A DNA stretch of 64,000 bases from Methylibium sp. Root1272 (GCF_001425905.1 NZ_LMDY01000017.1:62945-126944); one strand, 5' to 3'. Shown: positions 46,159 to 57,454, numbered from the stretch's first letter. Numbers and translations are program-made. Notes: generated by a model not told the origin, from the letters alone.

Positions 46159-47070
46159 ATGAATCCCGAGTTTCTCTCCTTGATGCAGCAGGCCGAGCGC
46201 CTGCTATCGCGGCTCGACGCCCTGTTGCCGGGTCCCGGCGCCCGGCCGGTGCTGGCGCCGGATTGGTCGGCTTCGATCGCTTTCCGTTACCGCCGGCGTG
46301 GCGCTTCCTTGCTGGGTGGCGGTTGGCTGGGGCCGGTGCGTCACGTGGCGCCGATCCGGCTGGCCGACCTGAAGGAGGTCGAACCCCAGAAAGAACGGTT
46401 GGTGCGCAACAGCGAGCAGTTCGTCGACGGCCGACCGGCCAATAACGTGCTGCTGACCGGCGCGCGCGGGACCGGCAAGTCCTCGCTGGTGAAGGCCTGC
46501 CTGAACGAGTTCGCGCCGCGCGGACTGCGGTTGATCGAGATCGACAAGGCCGATCTGATCGACCTGCCCGACATCGTCGACCTAGTGGCCGAACGCAGCG
46601 AGCGCTTCCTGGTGTTCTGCGACGATCTCAGCTTCGACGAGGGCGAGCCGGGCTACAAGGCGCTGAAGTCCATCCTCGATGGCTCGGTGGCGCAGTCGAG
46701 CGACAACGTGCTGATCGTGGCGACATCCAACCGCCGCCACCTGCTGCCGGAGTACATGAAGGAGAACCTCAGTTACCAGCACACCGAGGATGGCGAGGTG
46801 CATCCCGGCGAGGTGGTGGAGGAGAAGATTTCGCTGTCCGAGCGCTTCGGGCTGTGGATCAGTTTCTATCCGTTCAGCCAGGACGAATACCTGGCGATCG
46901 TCGCGCAGTGGCTGAGCGCCTTCGGCGCCGACAAGGCCCACATCGCTGCGGCGCGGCCGGAAGCGCTGGTCTGGGCGCTCGAGCGGGGCTCGCGTTCGGG
47001 TCGGGTCGCCTGGCAGTTCGCGCGCGACTATGCAGGGCGTGGCCGTCAGCGCGACGGGGTGCCGGAGTGA
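46159..47070 (+). CDS. DUF815 AAA+ ATPase
   Basis: This is a 303-residue ATPase of the DUF815 family. Walker A is LTGARGTGKSSLVKA and Walker B is FLVFCDDLSFDE, followed by sensor-1 VATSNRRHLLPE. A motif ENLSYQHTEDGEVHPGE and FGLWISFYPFSQDEYL match the family. It has no known substrate. It overlaps the mutT gene (GTGA), so it may act in nucleotide or protein quality control, but this is only context. Confidence 0.87.
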   Translation: MNPEFLSLMQQAERLLSRLDALLPGPGARPVLAPDWSASIAFRYRRRGASLLGGGWLGPVRHVAPIRLADLKEVEPQKERLVRNSEQFVDGRPANNVLLTGARGTGKSSLVKACLNEFAPRGLRLIEIDKADLIDLPDIVDLVAERSERFLVFCDDLSFDEGEPGYKALKSILDGSVAQSSDNVLIVATSNRRHLLPEYMKENLSYQHTEDGEVHPGEVVEEKISLSERFGLWISFYPFSQDEYLAIVAQWLSAFGADKAHIAAARPEALVWALERGSRSGRVAWQFARDYAGRGRQRDGVPE

Positions 47071-47492
47071 GCGAGCGCACGCCGGTCGATGTGGCGGTCG
47101 GAGTCCTGTTCGATGCGCACGGGCGTTTCCTGATGACATCCCGGCCCGATGGCAAGGTGTATGCCGGCTACTGGGAATTTCCGGGGGGCAAGCTGGAGGC
47201 CGGTGAAACGGTCGTGCAGGCGCTGCGCCGCGAGTTGCAGGAAGAACTGGGCATCTGCATCGCCGACGCGCAACCCTGGAAGACGGAACTGATCGACTAC
47301 CCGCATGCCCGCGTCCGGCTGCACTTCTGCAAGGTGCATGCGTGGAGTGGCGAACTGGAGATGCGCGAGCGGCAGTCAGCGCGGTGGCAAGAACTGCCGG
47401 TCGAGGTGCGCCCGGTTCTGCCAGGGACAGTGCCGGTGCTGAACTGGCTGGCCCAGGAGCGGGATTTCTTGGGCAGCACCCACACGGCCTAA
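47067..47492 (+). CDS. mutT: MutT-type Nudix hydrolase (8-oxo-dGTP diphosphatase)
   Basis: This is a 141-residue Nudix enzyme that cleans oxidised nucleotides. The Nudix box GGKLEAGETVVQALRRELQEELGI matches GX5EX7REUXEEXGU, within residues 40-63. The start is a GTG overlapping the previous stop. Its place beside yacG, zapD and coaE is usual for Betaproteobacteria. A thiamine-phosphate synthase-like C-terminal extension, present in some MutT proteins, is absent. Confidence 0.92.
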   Translation: MSERTPVDVAVGVLFDAHGRFLMTSRPDGKVYAGYWEFPGGKLEAGETVVQALRRELQEELGICIADAQPWKTELIDYPHARVRLHFCKVHAWSGELEMRERQSARWQELPVEVRPVLPGTVPVLNWLAQERDFLGSTHTA

Positions 47493-47516
47493 CGCACAGC
47501 CCTACGGTTTGGCGTG

Positions 47517-47711
47517 TCAGTGCTCGGCATCGTCGCCTTCCACGGGCGGCGAGGCCTCGACGCGGTAGCGTTCGTTGGCCCAGGCGCCCAGATCGCCGTT
47601 CTTGCAGCGCTCGCTGCAGAACGGCCGGTAGGGATTGGTCGACGCATAGGCGCTGAACTGGCCGCAGCCCGGGCAGCGCACGGTGCGTGGCGGGATGTCG
47701 CTGCCGGTCAT
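47517..47711 (-). CDS. yacG: YacG, DNA gyrase inhibitor/zinc-binding protein
   Basis: This is a 64-residue zinc protein that in E. coli binds and inhibits GyrB. Four cysteines, CPGCG and CSERC, form the zinc site, with WANERYRV after them, the usual YacG core. The tail is acidic. It follows zapD on the minus strand, as in the coaE-zapD-yacG order of enterobacteria and Betaproteobacteria. Confidence 0.92.
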   Translation of the reverse strand: MTGSDIPPRTVRCPGCGQFSAYASTNPYRPFCSERCKNGDLGAWANERYRVEASPPVEGDDAEH

Positions 47712-47730
47712 CGACGCAGGAGTGCGCTCG

Positions 47731-48483
47731 TCAGCACAGCGTGAGCTCGAAGCTCACGTCATCGCCGCTGGGCCGCAAGCGGCCTTCTCCATCTTGCCGC
47801 ATGAGCCGGATCGACGCCATCAGCCGGTGGCCGCTGATCTCCGGCACCAGACCGGCCGATTCTTCCAGACGCACCCGCATCAGGCTGAAGCTGCGCCCGG
47901 GCGGCAGGCTCTGCTGGAACTGGCCGGTGGCGGCGACCACCATGTGCGGGCTGCCCGATTCGCGAAGCAGGGCCATCAGCACCTTCAAGGCGTCGGCGAG
48001 CGGCAGCAGCGTCGCCATCCAGCGCTGCAGGTCGGCCTTGCGGTGGGCCACGCTCTCGTGCTGCCATGCGTAATAGCCCGGCAGATCGAACTCGCAGGTG
48101 CCTCCAGGGATGCTGATGCGGCTGCGGATCCCCATCAACCACTCGTTCGTGGTCAGCGCATGACCGGCCTTGCCAGGCAGATGGTTCAGCGACGCAAAGG
48201 CCTCGTCGATGCGCAGGATGACCTGGTCGAGTGCGGCCTCGGAGATGGACGGATTGCCGCGGTACTGGGCAAGCTGCGTCTTGTGGCGCTCCAGGTCCTT
48301 GAGCAGATCGCTCTTCAGGTCGGCCCGGGACGCGACGTCCATGATCTCGAAGATCGTCGCGATGGCGAAGTGATGGTCGATCGCCGCGTCGCGGTCGGCC
48401 AGCACCGTGAGCCGCTCGAACAGGTGTTCGAGGCGAAGCATCGTGCGGATGCTCTCGTTCAAAGGGTACTCGTAGAGGATCAA
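47731..48483 (-). CDS. zapD: ZapD, Z-ring bundling protein
   Basis: This is a 250-residue cytoplasmic protein that cross-links FtsZ filaments by binding the FtsZ C-terminal tail. The family start [24 protein letters not shown] is present, as are [32 protein letters not shown] and the C-terminal beta-domain with GCEFDLP-like [11 protein letters not shown]. Length is normal. It lies between coaE and yacG. Confidence 0.95.
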   Translation of the reverse strand: MILYEYPLNESIRTMLRLEHLFERLTVLADRDAAIDHHFAIATIFEIMDVASRADLKSDLLKDLERHKTQLAQYRGNPSISEAALDQVILRIDEAFASLNHLPGKAGHALTTNEWLMGIRSRISIPGGTCEFDLPGYYAWQHESVAHRKADLQRWMATLLPLADALKVLMALLRESGSPHMVVAATGQFQQSLPPGRSFSLMRVRLEESAGLVPEISGHRLMASIRLMRQDGEGRLRPSGDDVSFELTLC

Positions 48484-48552
48484 GGCGGGCCACCTGCGCG
48501 CTGCAACGCGGTTGATTGTTCCACAGGGTTCGCGCCGAGCGGGCGCCAGGTC

Positions 48553-49173
48553 TCAGCGTTCGTCGATCCAGTGCCTCCACAGCGCATCGACGGCCGCCTG
48601 CAGCGCATCGACCGTGTCTCGCCGGTTGTCGATCACGGCGTCGGCGGCGGCGCGACGGAGGCGCCGCGGAGCCTGGTGCGCCATCACGCGCCGCACTTCG
48701 TCAGGGGTCCATTGGGAGCGTCGTACGACACGGTCGATCTGGATCTCCTCGGGGCAATCGACCGCCAGCACCCGATCGACGCGATCTCGCCAGCGACCCG
48801 ACTCGACCAACAGCGGAACGTCGAACACGACGCAGGCCGCAGCGGATGCGGCGGACGCGAGCTTCTCCGTCTCGTCGCGGATCAAGGGGTGGAGGATGGC
48901 TTCGAGCTGAAGGCGCACGGCAGGATCGGAGAACGCCTTGTTTCTCATCCAGGCACGGGCGAGACCGCCATCCTCGCTGTCGATACAGTCAGGACCGAAC
49001 TGCGCGAGCAGTGCCGAAACTGCGGCTCCGCCCGGCGCGGTGAGTGCGCGTGCGATCGCATCGGTATCGACCAGCACGGCTCCTCGTCCGACGAGCAGCG
49101 CGGCCACCGTGCTCTTGCCGCTGCCGATGCCCCCGGTGAGGCCGATGCGCAAGCCGGTGCGGTCGCTTCCCAT
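48553..49173 (-). CDS. coaE: CoaE, dephospho-CoA kinase
   Basis: This 206-residue P-loop kinase carries out the last step of coenzyme A synthesis. The P-loop is GLTGGIGSGKSTVAALL, followed by VDTDAIARALTAPGG and VFDVPLLVESGRW. The lid helix sits around VVRRSQWTPDEVRRVMAHQ. It starts 6 bases after pilD, so it is co-transcribed with the pilus genes. Confidence 0.95.
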   Translation of the reverse strand: MGSDRTGLRIGLTGGIGSGKSTVAALLVGRGAVLVDTDAIARALTAPGGAAVSALLAQFGPDCIDSEDGGLARAWMRNKAFSDPAVRLQLEAILHPLIRDETEKLASAASAAACVVFDVPLLVESGRWRDRVDRVLAVDCPEEIQIDRVVRRSQWTPDEVRRVMAHQAPRRLRRAAADAVIDNRRDTVDALQAAVDALWRHWIDER

Positions 49174-49179
49174 CGAGCC

Positions 49180-50031
49180 TCAGGCCCAGCCGAGCCAGCC
49201 CATCACACGCTCGGAGCCTGCGTACAGAACGACCAGTCCGGCACCGGCCAGGAAGGGGCCGAAGGGCACGTAGCGCCCTTCGTGCAGAGCGCCGCCCAAC
49301 TTCATGGCGATGCCGACGACGGCACCGATCAAGGACGCCCCGAGCACGATGGGGAGCAGCATCTGCCACCCGAGCCATGCGCCGAGAGCCGCCAGCAGCT
49401 TGAAGTCGCCCGCGCCCATGCCCTCCTTGCCCGTGGTGAGCTTGAACAGCCAGTACACCGACCACAGCGACAGGTAGCCGAACACCGCGCCCCAGAGGGC
49501 CGTCGAGAGTGGCAGCGTCCAGCCGAGTCCGGCAACCACCAGCCCGGCCCAGAGCAGCGGCAAAGTGAGGCTGTCGGGCAGGAGGGTCGTGTCCCAGTCG
49601 ATGCCGGACAGTGCCAGCAGGACGGCGACGAAGGTGCACCAGGCCAGCACCGTCGGCTGCGCACCGAAGCGCCAGGCCAGCAACGCGAACAACAGCCCAG
49701 TCGCGATCTCGACGAACGGATAGCGCGGAGAGATCGGCGTCTTGCAGGCCGAACAGCGTCCGCGCAACAGCAGCCAGCTCAGCACCGGGACATTCTCGAA
49801 CCAGCGGATGCGGTGGCCGCAGTGCGGGCAGCGCGAGGCAGGCTTCGCCAGTGTGAGCGCGGGCGACTCCGGTGCAGCGACTCCGAGCAGGTCGGCGCTT
49901 TCGAGCCGCCAGGCCCGCTCCATCATCTGGGGCAGGCGGTGAATGACGACGTTGAGAAAGCTACCGATGCACAGCCCGAGCAGTCCCAGCGTCCAGGGCG
50001 ACAGCAACGCGCCCTGCAGGTCGGACGACAT
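49180..50031 (-). CDS. pilD: PilD, prepilin peptidase/N-methyltransferase
   Basis: This is a 283-residue inner-membrane enzyme that trims and methylates type IV prepilins. The N-terminal zinc/methylation domain has CPHCG and CSAC. The catalytic Asp residues are in GIDWDTTLLPD and GAGDFKLLAALGAWLG. About eight hydrophobic helices are seen. The start at MSSDLQGALLSP lies 14 bases after pilC. Confidence 0.95.
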   Translation of the reverse strand: MSSDLQGALLSPWTLGLLGLCIGSFLNVVIHRLPQMMERAWRLESADLLGVAAPESPALTLAKPASRCPHCGHRIRWFENVPVLSWLLLRGRCSACKTPISPRYPFVEIATGLLFALLAWRFGAQPTVLAWCTFVAVLLALSGIDWDTTLLPDSLTLPLLWAGLVVAGLGWTLPLSTALWGAVFGYLSLWSVYWLFKLTTGKEGMGAGDFKLLAALGAWLGWQMLLPIVLGASLIGAVVGIAMKLGGALHEGRYVPFGPFLAGAGLVVLYAGSERVMGWLGWA

Positions 50032-50045
50032 GCCTCCGGGCGTGC

Positions 50046-51272
50046 TCAGACCACTTGGCCGAGCTTGAAGATGGGCAGGTACATCGACACCACGATGCCG
50101 CCGATGATCGTACCCAACACGACGATGATGATCGGCTCGAGCAGGCTCGACAGGCCCTTGACAGCCTCGTCGACCTCGGCCTCGTAGAACTCGGCGGCCT
50201 TGGAGAGCATGTGATCGAGCGCACCGGATTCCTCGCCGATGGCGGCCATCTGCAGCACCATCACGGGGAAGATGCCGGTGGTCTGCATGGACGTTGTCAG
50301 TGCGGTACCCGTGGAAACGTCCTTCTGGATCTGCTCTGTCGCTTCGGCGAACACGGCATTGCCTGCCGCACCGCCGACCGAGTCGAGCGCCTCGACCAGC
50401 GGCACGCCGGCTGCGAACATCGTGGCGAGCGTGCGCGTCCAGCGCGCGACGGCCGACTTGTAGACCAAGTCGCCGAACACCGGCACTTTCAGTAGCAGCC
50501 GGTCCATGGTCTTCTGCATCTTCTCGGATCGCTTCCACGACTCGAAGAAGAAATAGGTGCCGCCAATGATGACGCCGAAGATCAGCCACCAGTAACTGAC
50601 GAAGATCTCCGATACGGCCATCACGAACAGCGTCGGGGCTGGGAGGTCGGCTCCGAAGGAGGTGAAGACCTCCTTGAAGGCCGGGATCACGAAGATCATG
50701 ATGACCGCGACCACCACGAAGGCCACCACCAGCACCGCGACCGGATAGATCAGCGCCGACTTGATCTTGCGCTTGATCTCGAGGGTCTTCTCCTGGTACA
50801 TCGCCAGCCGCTCGAGCAGCGTTTCCAGGATGCCAGCGGCTTCACCCGCCTCGACCAGGTTGCAGTAGAGCGCGTCGAAATGCAGCGGGTGCTTGCGGAA
50901 GGCCGACGACAGACTGGTGCCCGTCTCGATGTCGGAGCGGATGTCGGTCAGCAGCTTGGTCACGCGTGCGTTCGTGCTGCCGCGCGCTACGATGTCGAAG
51001 GATTGCAACAACGGGACGCCGGCGCGCATCATCGTGGCGATCTGGCGGGTAAAGATCGCAATGTCCTTCGGCTTGATGGACTTGCCGCCGCTCATGCGGC
51101 GCTTCTTCACCTTGTTGACGAGGATGCCCTGGCGACGCAGGGACGCGCTGACAACCGACTCACCGCCGGCGCGCATCTCGCCGCGCACGACCTTGCCGTT
51201 CTTGTCCTTGCCTTCCCACTCGAAGACGAATTCCTTGATGTCTCTCGCCGAAGCCGTTGCTGCTGTGGCCAT
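50046..51272 (-). CDS. pilC: PilC, type IV pilus inner-membrane platform protein
   Basis: This is a 408-residue type II secretion F-family protein with two repeated cytoplasmic four-helix domains (TRQIATMMRAGVPLLQSFD and VARWTRTLATMFAAGVPLVEALD). Three membrane helices follow the first domain and end the protein. It forms the platform on which PilB builds the pilus. It lies 33 bases after pilB. Confidence 0.95.
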   Translation of the reverse strand: MATAATASARDIKEFVFEWEGKDKNGKVVRGEMRAGGESVVSASLRRQGILVNKVKKRRMSGGKSIKPKDIAIFTRQIATMMRAGVPLLQSFDIVARGSTNARVTKLLTDIRSDIETGTSLSSAFRKHPLHFDALYCNLVEAGEAAGILETLLERLAMYQEKTLEIKRKIKSALIYPVAVLVVAFVVVAVIMIFVIPAFKEVFTSFGADLPAPTLFVMAVSEIFVSYWWLIFGVIIGGTYFFFESWKRSEKMQKTMDRLLLKVPVFGDLVYKSAVARWTRTLATMFAAGVPLVEALDSVGGAAGNAVFAEATEQIQKDVSTGTALTTSMQTTGIFPVMVLQMAAIGEESGALDHMLSKAAEFYEAEVDEAVKGLSSLLEPIIIVVLGTIIGGIVVSMYLPIFKLGQVV

Positions 51273-51305
51273 GGTGTCTCCGACTCTCCCTGCCGCCCGT
51301 TGGGC

Positions 51306-53024
51306 TTACTCGTTGGTGACCGAGATGACTTCTTCCAGGGTGGTCACGCCCACTCGCACCTTGATCAGGCCCGACTGACGCAAGTCGCGCACGCCCTCGC
51401 GTTGCGCCTGCTTCGCGATGTCGACCGCATTGCCCTGTGTGAGGATGATGCGCTGGATTTCTTCACTGATCGGCATGACCTGGTAGATGCCGACGCGTCC
51501 CCGATAACCGTTGCTGCAACTGGAGCAGCCGACGGCACGATAGGGCTTCCAACTGCCGTCCAGATCCGCTTCAGCGAAGCCGGCACGAAGCAACGCTTCG
51601 CGAGGGTAATCGGCCTGCGCCTTGCAGTTCTCGCAGAGTTTGCGCGCCAGCCGTTGCGCCGTGATCAGGATCACGCTGGAGGCGATGTTGAACGGTGCGA
51701 CGCCCATGTTCATCAGGCGGGTCAGCGTCGTCGGCGCGTCATTGGTGTGCAGCGTGCTCATCACCATGTGGCCGGTCTGCGCAGCCTTGATAGCGATGTC
51801 CGCCGTGTCGAGGTCACGAATTTCGCCGACCATGATGACGTCTGGATCCTGCCGCAGGAACGCCTTCAGGGCGACCGAGAAGTTCAGCCCCGCCTTGTCG
51901 TTGACATTGACCTGGTTGACGCCCGGCAGGTTGATTTCGGCCGGATCCTCGACGGTGGAGATATTGACGCCGGGCTGGTTCAGGATGTTCAGGCAGGTGT
52001 ACAGCGACACCGTCTTGCCGGAGCCGGTCGGGCCGGTGACCAGCACCATGCCATAGGGCCGCTTGATGGCTTCCAGCAAGCGGTCCTTCTCGATCTTCTC
52101 GTAGCCGAGCGCCTCGATACCTAGCTTGGCGCTCGACGGGTCGAGGATACGGATCACGATCTTTTCGCCGAACAGCGTGGGCAGGGTGCTGACCCGGAAG
52201 TCGATCGCCTTGCTGCCGAACTTGAGCTTCATGCGGCCGTCCTGCGGCACGCGCTTCTCGGCAATGTCGAGCCGGGAGATCACCTTGATGCGCGAGGCGA
52301 GCTTGTCCTTGATGGCGATCGGCGGTTGCGTGATCTCGCGCAGCTCGCCATCGACGCGGAAGCGGACCCGGTAGTTGTATTCGAACGGCTCGAAGTGCAG
52401 ATCGGAGGCTCGCGCGTTGATCGCATCGATCAGCATTTTCTGCAGGAAGCGAACGACCGGAGCGTCCTCGACGTCGGTGGTGACGTCGGCGGTTTCGGCC
52501 GCGCTGGCATCTTCTTCGGTGACATCGAACTCGAAATCACCGGCGACCAGCGACTCGAGGGACTCGCTGGCCGTCGTTGTAGCGGCGTCGACGAGCCGAG
52601 ACAGCTTGTCGTGCTCGACGATCACCCACTCGGGCGTCAGCTGCGTGGCGAACTTGATGCGCTCGGCGGCTTCCTGGTCGGTGGGGTCGGCCCCGGCGAT
52701 GAAGAGGCGGTTGCCGCGCTTGCCCAGCACGAGCACTTGATACTGGGTGGCCAGCTTGGCATCGATGACATTGCGCGGCAGGCGCTGCGGATCGACCGCT
52801 GCGAGATCGAGCAAGGGCATCGCCAGCACGCTGGACAGCGTGTGGGCAAGATCCGAAGGGTTGACGGCGCCGGCGCTCAGAACCGCCGAGATGAAGCTGC
52901 GCTTCTGCTCCTTGGCGCTACGGACGAGATCTTCGGCGGTCTTAACGTTGAGTTTGCCCGCGTGCACGAGCACGCGAGCGACGCCGGACAGCGAACTCTG
53001 CGGGGCATCGGCAAGGGTATCCAC
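51306..53024 (-). CDS. pilB: PilB, type IV pilus extension ATPase
   Basis: This is a 572-residue hexameric ATPase. The N-terminal MshEN-type domain (about 1-180) is followed by the motor domain with Walker A GPTGSGKTVSLYTCLN, the Asp box, and Walker B VGEIRDLDTADIAIKAAQTGH. Zinc cysteines CENCK and CSSC lie near the C-terminus. The MshEN domain suggests regulation by cyclic di-GMP. It heads the pilB-pilC-pilD-coaE-zapD-yacG group. Confidence 0.95.
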   Translation of the reverse strand: MDTLADAPQSSLSGVARVLVHAGKLNVKTAEDLVRSAKEQKRSFISAVLSAGAVNPSDLAHTLSSVLAMPLLDLAAVDPQRLPRNVIDAKLATQYQVLVLGKRGNRLFIAGADPTDQEAAERIKFATQLTPEWVIVEHDKLSRLVDAATTTASESLESLVAGDFEFDVTEEDASAAETADVTTDVEDAPVVRFLQKMLIDAINARASDLHFEPFEYNYRVRFRVDGELREITQPPIAIKDKLASRIKVISRLDIAEKRVPQDGRMKLKFGSKAIDFRVSTLPTLFGEKIVIRILDPSSAKLGIEALGYEKIEKDRLLEAIKRPYGMVLVTGPTGSGKTVSLYTCLNILNQPGVNISTVEDPAEINLPGVNQVNVNDKAGLNFSVALKAFLRQDPDVIMVGEIRDLDTADIAIKAAQTGHMVMSTLHTNDAPTTLTRLMNMGVAPFNIASSVILITAQRLARKLCENCKAQADYPREALLRAGFAEADLDGSWKPYRAVGCSSCSNGYRGRVGIYQVMPISEEIQRIILTQGNAVDIAKQAQREGVRDLRQSGLIKVRVGVTTLEEVISVTNE

Positions 53025-53172
53025 AGGGCAATCGGCGAAGTCTGGGCTGCAACCAGATCATGATCGCCGATTCGCGCGGCCCTGTAAACGATCGAAGTCC
53101 GCGGATGTGAGCATCCACCACGCGATGCCGTGCAGACGCCACGACAAAGTCCGCAAATCGTGGAGACGATGG

Positions 53173-53249
53173 TGGTCGGGGTGAGAGGATTCGAACCTCC
53201 GGCCTCTACGTCCCGAACGTAGCGCTCTACCAGGCTAAGCTACACCCCG
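53173..53249 (-). tRNA. tRNA-Pro, anticodon CGG
   Basis: This 77-base tRNA is on the minus strand with encoded CCA. The acceptor stem is CGGGGTG/CACCCCG. The anticodon arm CTACG-TTCGGGA-CGTAG gives anticodon CGG (proline, reading CCG). The T arm GGAGG-TTCGAAT-CCTCT (with one wobble) is normal. It lies between pilB and ispB. Confidence 0.95.
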
Positions 53250-53287
53250 ATTGGGTCAGACCGATGCTGACGACTACAGTCAACGGA

Positions 53288-54280
53288 TCACGAGGATCGC
53301 TCCGTGGACTGAGCACATAAGTGTAGCAGAGCTTCGCGGTACTGCGAGGCCGGCAAGACCGACAAGGCCGCGCAGGCCCGTGCGACTTCGGCGCGCGCTA
53401 CTTCCCTGGTGGCTTCCAGCGCGCCGGTGGATCGGACAATCTCGATGATCTCCGGGAGCCGCTGCACTTCCCCCTGCACGATAGCGGCGCGCACCACGTC
53501 ACGCTGCGCTGGTGTCCCTCGCGTCATGGCCACCAGCAAGGGCAGCGTCGGTTTGCCTTCCCGCAGATCGTCACCGATGTTCTTGCCAAGGGCCGACGTT
53601 GCGCCTTCATAGTCCAGCAGATCGTCGACCAGTTGGAACGCGGTGCCCAACGCCCGTCCGTAGTCGGCACAAGCCGTTTCGACATCGGGGGAAGCGTCGG
53701 CCAGCAAGGCGCCGAGTCGGGCGCTGGCCTCGAACAACTTGGCCGTCTTGAACCGGATCACCCGGAGATAGTCATCGATGGCCAGGTCGGGGTCGTGCAT
53801 GTTCATCAACTGCAGGACCTCGCCTTCGGCGATCACGTTCGTGGCGTCGGCCAGCACTTCCAGAACCTTCATGCGATTCACCGAGACCATCATCTGGAAG
53901 GCTCGCGAATAAAGGAAGTCCCCGACCAACACGCTGGCTGCGTTACCGAAACGCGCATTGGCCGTGTCGCGGCCGCGCCGCAGCGCGGATTCATCGACGA
54001 CGTCGTCGTGCAGCAAGGTCGCGGTGTGGATGAACTCGACCGTTGCTGCCAGTTCGAAGCGCTCCGGCCCCCGGAAGCCGAGTGCCTGCGCAAACAACAG
54101 CACCAGCATCGGCCTCAACCGCTTGCCGCCGGCGCTGATGATGTAGTGCGAGATCTGATTGATCAGCGCCACATCCGAAGCCAGTCGGCGCCGGATCAAC
54201 GCATCGACCTCGCCCATGTCGGCGGCGACCAGGTCTGCGAAGGAAAGGGTCGACCCGGAGACGTTCGAGACGGCAGTCAC
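53288..54280 (-). CDS. ispB: IspB-type polyprenyl diphosphate synthase
   Basis: This is a 330-residue trans-polyprenyl synthase making the ubiquinone side chain. The first aspartate-rich motif is LLHDDVVDES and the second QLVDDLLDYEG. GGKRLRPMLVLL near residue 50 binds isopentenyl diphosphate. It is divergent from rplU-rpmA-obg, the arrangement seen in E. coli (ispB beside rplU). A TATAAT-like -10 for it lies at 54320-54325 on the minus strand. Confidence 0.95.
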   Translation of the reverse strand: MTAVSNVSGSTLSFADLVAADMGEVDALIRRRLASDVALINQISHYIISAGGKRLRPMLVLLFAQALGFRGPERFELAATVEFIHTATLLHDDVVDESALRRGRDTANARFGNAASVLVGDFLYSRAFQMMVSVNRMKVLEVLADATNVIAEGEVLQLMNMHDPDLAIDDYLRVIRFKTAKLFEASARLGALLADASPDVETACADYGRALGTAFQLVDDLLDYEGATSALGKNIGDDLREGKPTLPLLVAMTRGTPAQRDVVRAAIVQGEVQRLPEIIEIVRSTGALEATREVARAEVARACAALSVLPASQYREALLHLCAQSTERSS

Positions 54281-54319
54281 GCTGAAGGAGGAGGAGCTCG
54301 AGGAATTTCGAGCATTTCG

Positions 54320-54325
54320 ATTATA
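54320..54325 (-). promoter_or_regulatory. Likely -10 element of ispB
   Basis: ATTATA on the plus strand reads TATAAT on the minus strand, 40 bases before the ispB ATG. It sits in an unusually AT-rich patch. The matching -35 is weak. Confidence 0.45.
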
Positions 54326-54400
54326 GGGAGGGGGATCGCGTGCGATCCGCGGCTCAGAGCGCCCACGGTGCGCGGCGCATGCCGACCGCCGCGGCGATGC

Positions 54401-54406
54401 TACAAT
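54401..54406 (+). promoter_or_regulatory. Likely -10 element of the rplU-rpmA operon
   Basis: TACAAT lies 80 bases before the rplU ATG, with no clear -35. It would give a leader of about 70 bases containing a GGGGCC…GGCC-type hairpin. The rest of the 205-base ispB/rplU gap shows nothing else recognisable. Confidence 0.4.
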
Positions 54407-54485
54407 TCAAGGCTCTGCGCATTTTGCAGGGGCCGCTTGGGGGCCGGCAGGCATCCAGACGGGTCATTCGAGTGAAAGGGCTGAT

Positions 54486-54797
54486 ATGTACGCGCTCATA
54501 AAAACCGGTGGCAAGCAATACAAGGTTGCTGCCGGCGAAAAGATCAAAGTAGAACAGATTGCTGCGGACGTTGGCCAAGAGATCGTGATCGACCAGGTGC
54601 TCGCCGTCGGAAGCGGCGCGGACCTCAAAGTTGGCACTCCCTTGGTTGCCGGCGCGACTGTCAAGGCCACAGTCGTGGCGCACGGCAGGCACGACAAGGT
54701 GCGCATCTTCAAGATGCGCCGCCGCAAGCATTATCAAAAGCGGCAGGGTCACCGCCAGAATTTCACCGAGCTGGAAATCAGCACGGTGAATGGCTGA
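54486..54797 (+). CDS. rplU: 50S ribosomal protein L21
   Basis: This is a 103-residue ribosomal protein. It begins [20 protein letters not shown] and contains the family signature near the C-terminus, [21 protein letters not shown]. Codon use is a little less GC-rich than in the surroundings, as is usual for highly expressed genes. It precedes rpmA by 26 bases and shares its operon. Confidence 0.98.
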   Translation: MYALIKTGGKQYKVAAGEKIKVEQIAADVGQEIVIDQVLAVGSGADLKVGTPLVAGATVKATVVAHGRHDKVRIFKMRRRKHYQKRQGHRQNFTELEISTVNG

Positions 54798-54823
54798 CAC
54801 GGCAACCGAGAAGGAGCTAGGAA

Positions 54824-55081
54824 ATGGCACAGAAAAAAGGCGGCGGTTCCACCCGGAACGGCCGCGATTCGCAGCCGAAGATGCTCGGCGTCAAGGCTTT
54901 CGGCGGCCAGGCCGTGCAGGCCGGCTCGATCATTGTTCGTCAGCGTGGCACGCAATTCCACGCGGGCAGCAACGTGGGCATCGGCAAGGATCACACCTTG
55001 TTCGCTCTCGTCGACGGCAAGGTGAGCTTCGCCGTCAAGGGCGAACGCAATCGCCGCACGGTGGCGATCGATCCCGTTTGA
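54824..55081 (+). CDS. rpmA: 50S ribosomal protein L27
   Basis: This is an 85-residue ribosomal protein. It begins [21 protein letters not shown], and [23 protein letters not shown] is the family signature. The N-terminal tail reaches the peptidyl-transferase centre. A rho-independent terminator follows 24 bases after the stop. Confidence 0.98.
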   Translation: MAQKKGGGSTRNGRDSQPKMLGVKAFGGQAVQAGSIIVRQRGTQFHAGSNVGIGKDHTLFALVDGKVSFAVKGERNRRTVAIDPV

Positions 55082-56299
<1,218 letters not shown>

Positions 56300-56335
56300 G
56301 GCGCGCGCTCACCTGACTTAGAGACAAGAGGCCGC

Positions 56336-57454
56336 ATGCCTGAAGTGCTGCGTAGTGCCAGGCGCATCGTCGTCAAGGTCGGCTCCAGCCTCGTGACCAA
56401 CGAGGGGAGGGGTGTCGATGCCGCCGCGATCGGTAACTGGTGCCGCCAGCTCGCGTCGCTGGCCGGGCAGGGCCGCGAGGTGCTGATGGTGTCCAGCGGC
56501 GCGATCGCCGAAGGCATGAAGCGACTGGGCTGGAGCGCGCGACCGAAAGAGATTCATGAGTTGCAGGCCGCTGCCGCCGTCGGGCAGATGGGGCTGGCTC
56601 AGATGTACGAGAGCAAGCTCTCGGAGCATGGCATCGGCAGCGCGCAGGTGCTGCTGACGCACGCCGACCTCGCGGACCGCGAGCGCTACCTGAACGCGCG
56701 CTCGACCCTGCTGACCCTGTTGTCGCTGAAAGTGATCCCGGTCATCAACGAGAACGACACGGTCGTCAACGACGAGATCAAGTTCGGCGACAACGACACG
56801 CTTGGAGCCCTGGTCGCCAACCTCGTCGACGCCGATGCGCTGGTGATCCTGACCGATCAGCCCGGCCTGTATTCCGCCGATCCGCGCAAGGACCCGCAGG
56901 CCCGGTTCATCGGTGAGGCTGTCGCCGGAACGCCGGAACTCGAGCAGATGGCGGGTGGTGCAGGCTCCAGCCTGGGGCGTGGCGGCATGATCACCAAGGT
57001 GCTGGCCGCCAAGCGTGCCGCCAGCAGCGGGGCCTCGACCGTCATCGCCTGGGGCCGTGAGCCCGACGTGCTGCTGCGACTCGCTGACGGCGAGGCGATC
57101 GGCACGCTGCTCGTCGCGCGCACCGCCAAGCTGGCGGCGCGCAAGCAGTGGATGGCCGACCACCTGCAGTTGCGCGGCGCGGTCGTCATCGACGACGGCG
57201 CCGTTGCCAAGCTGCGCGACGAGGGCAAGAGCCTGCTGCCGATCGGCATGGTCGAAGTGCAGGGCGAGTTCGTGCGGGGCGACGTGATCGCGGTGCGCAG
57301 CCAGGCCGGTGCCGAAATCGCGCGGGGCCTGGCCAACTACGCGAGCAGCGAGGCGCGGCTGATCGCGCGCAAGCCGTCGTCGCAGATCGAGGGCTTGCTG
57401 GGCTACAGCAACGAGGCCGAGATGATCCACCGCACGAATCTCGTGCTGGCCTGA
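56336..57454 (+). CDS. proB: ProB, glutamate 5-kinase
   Basis: This 372-residue amino-acid kinase carries out the first step of proline synthesis. It begins with the kinase motif [17 protein letters not shown], and [15 protein letters not shown] and [17 protein letters not shown] bind substrate. A C-terminal PUA domain (about residues 285-365) is present, as in the E. coli enzyme. It follows obg by 36 bases, a common order. Confidence 0.96.
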   Translation: MPEVLRSARRIVVKVGSSLVTNEGRGVDAAAIGNWCRQLASLAGQGREVLMVSSGAIAEGMKRLGWSARPKEIHELQAAAAVGQMGLAQMYESKLSEHGIGSAQVLLTHADLADRERYLNARSTLLTLLSLKVIPVINENDTVVNDEIKFGDNDTLGALVANLVDADALVILTDQPGLYSADPRKDPQARFIGEAVAGTPELEQMAGGAGSSLGRGGMITKVLAAKRAASSGASTVIAWGREPDVLLRLADGEAIGTLLVARTAKLAARKQWMADHLQLRGAVVIDDGAVAKLRDEGKSLLPIGMVEVQGEFVRGDVIAVRSQAGAEIARGLANYASSEARLIARKPSSQIEGLLGYSNEAEMIHRTNLVLA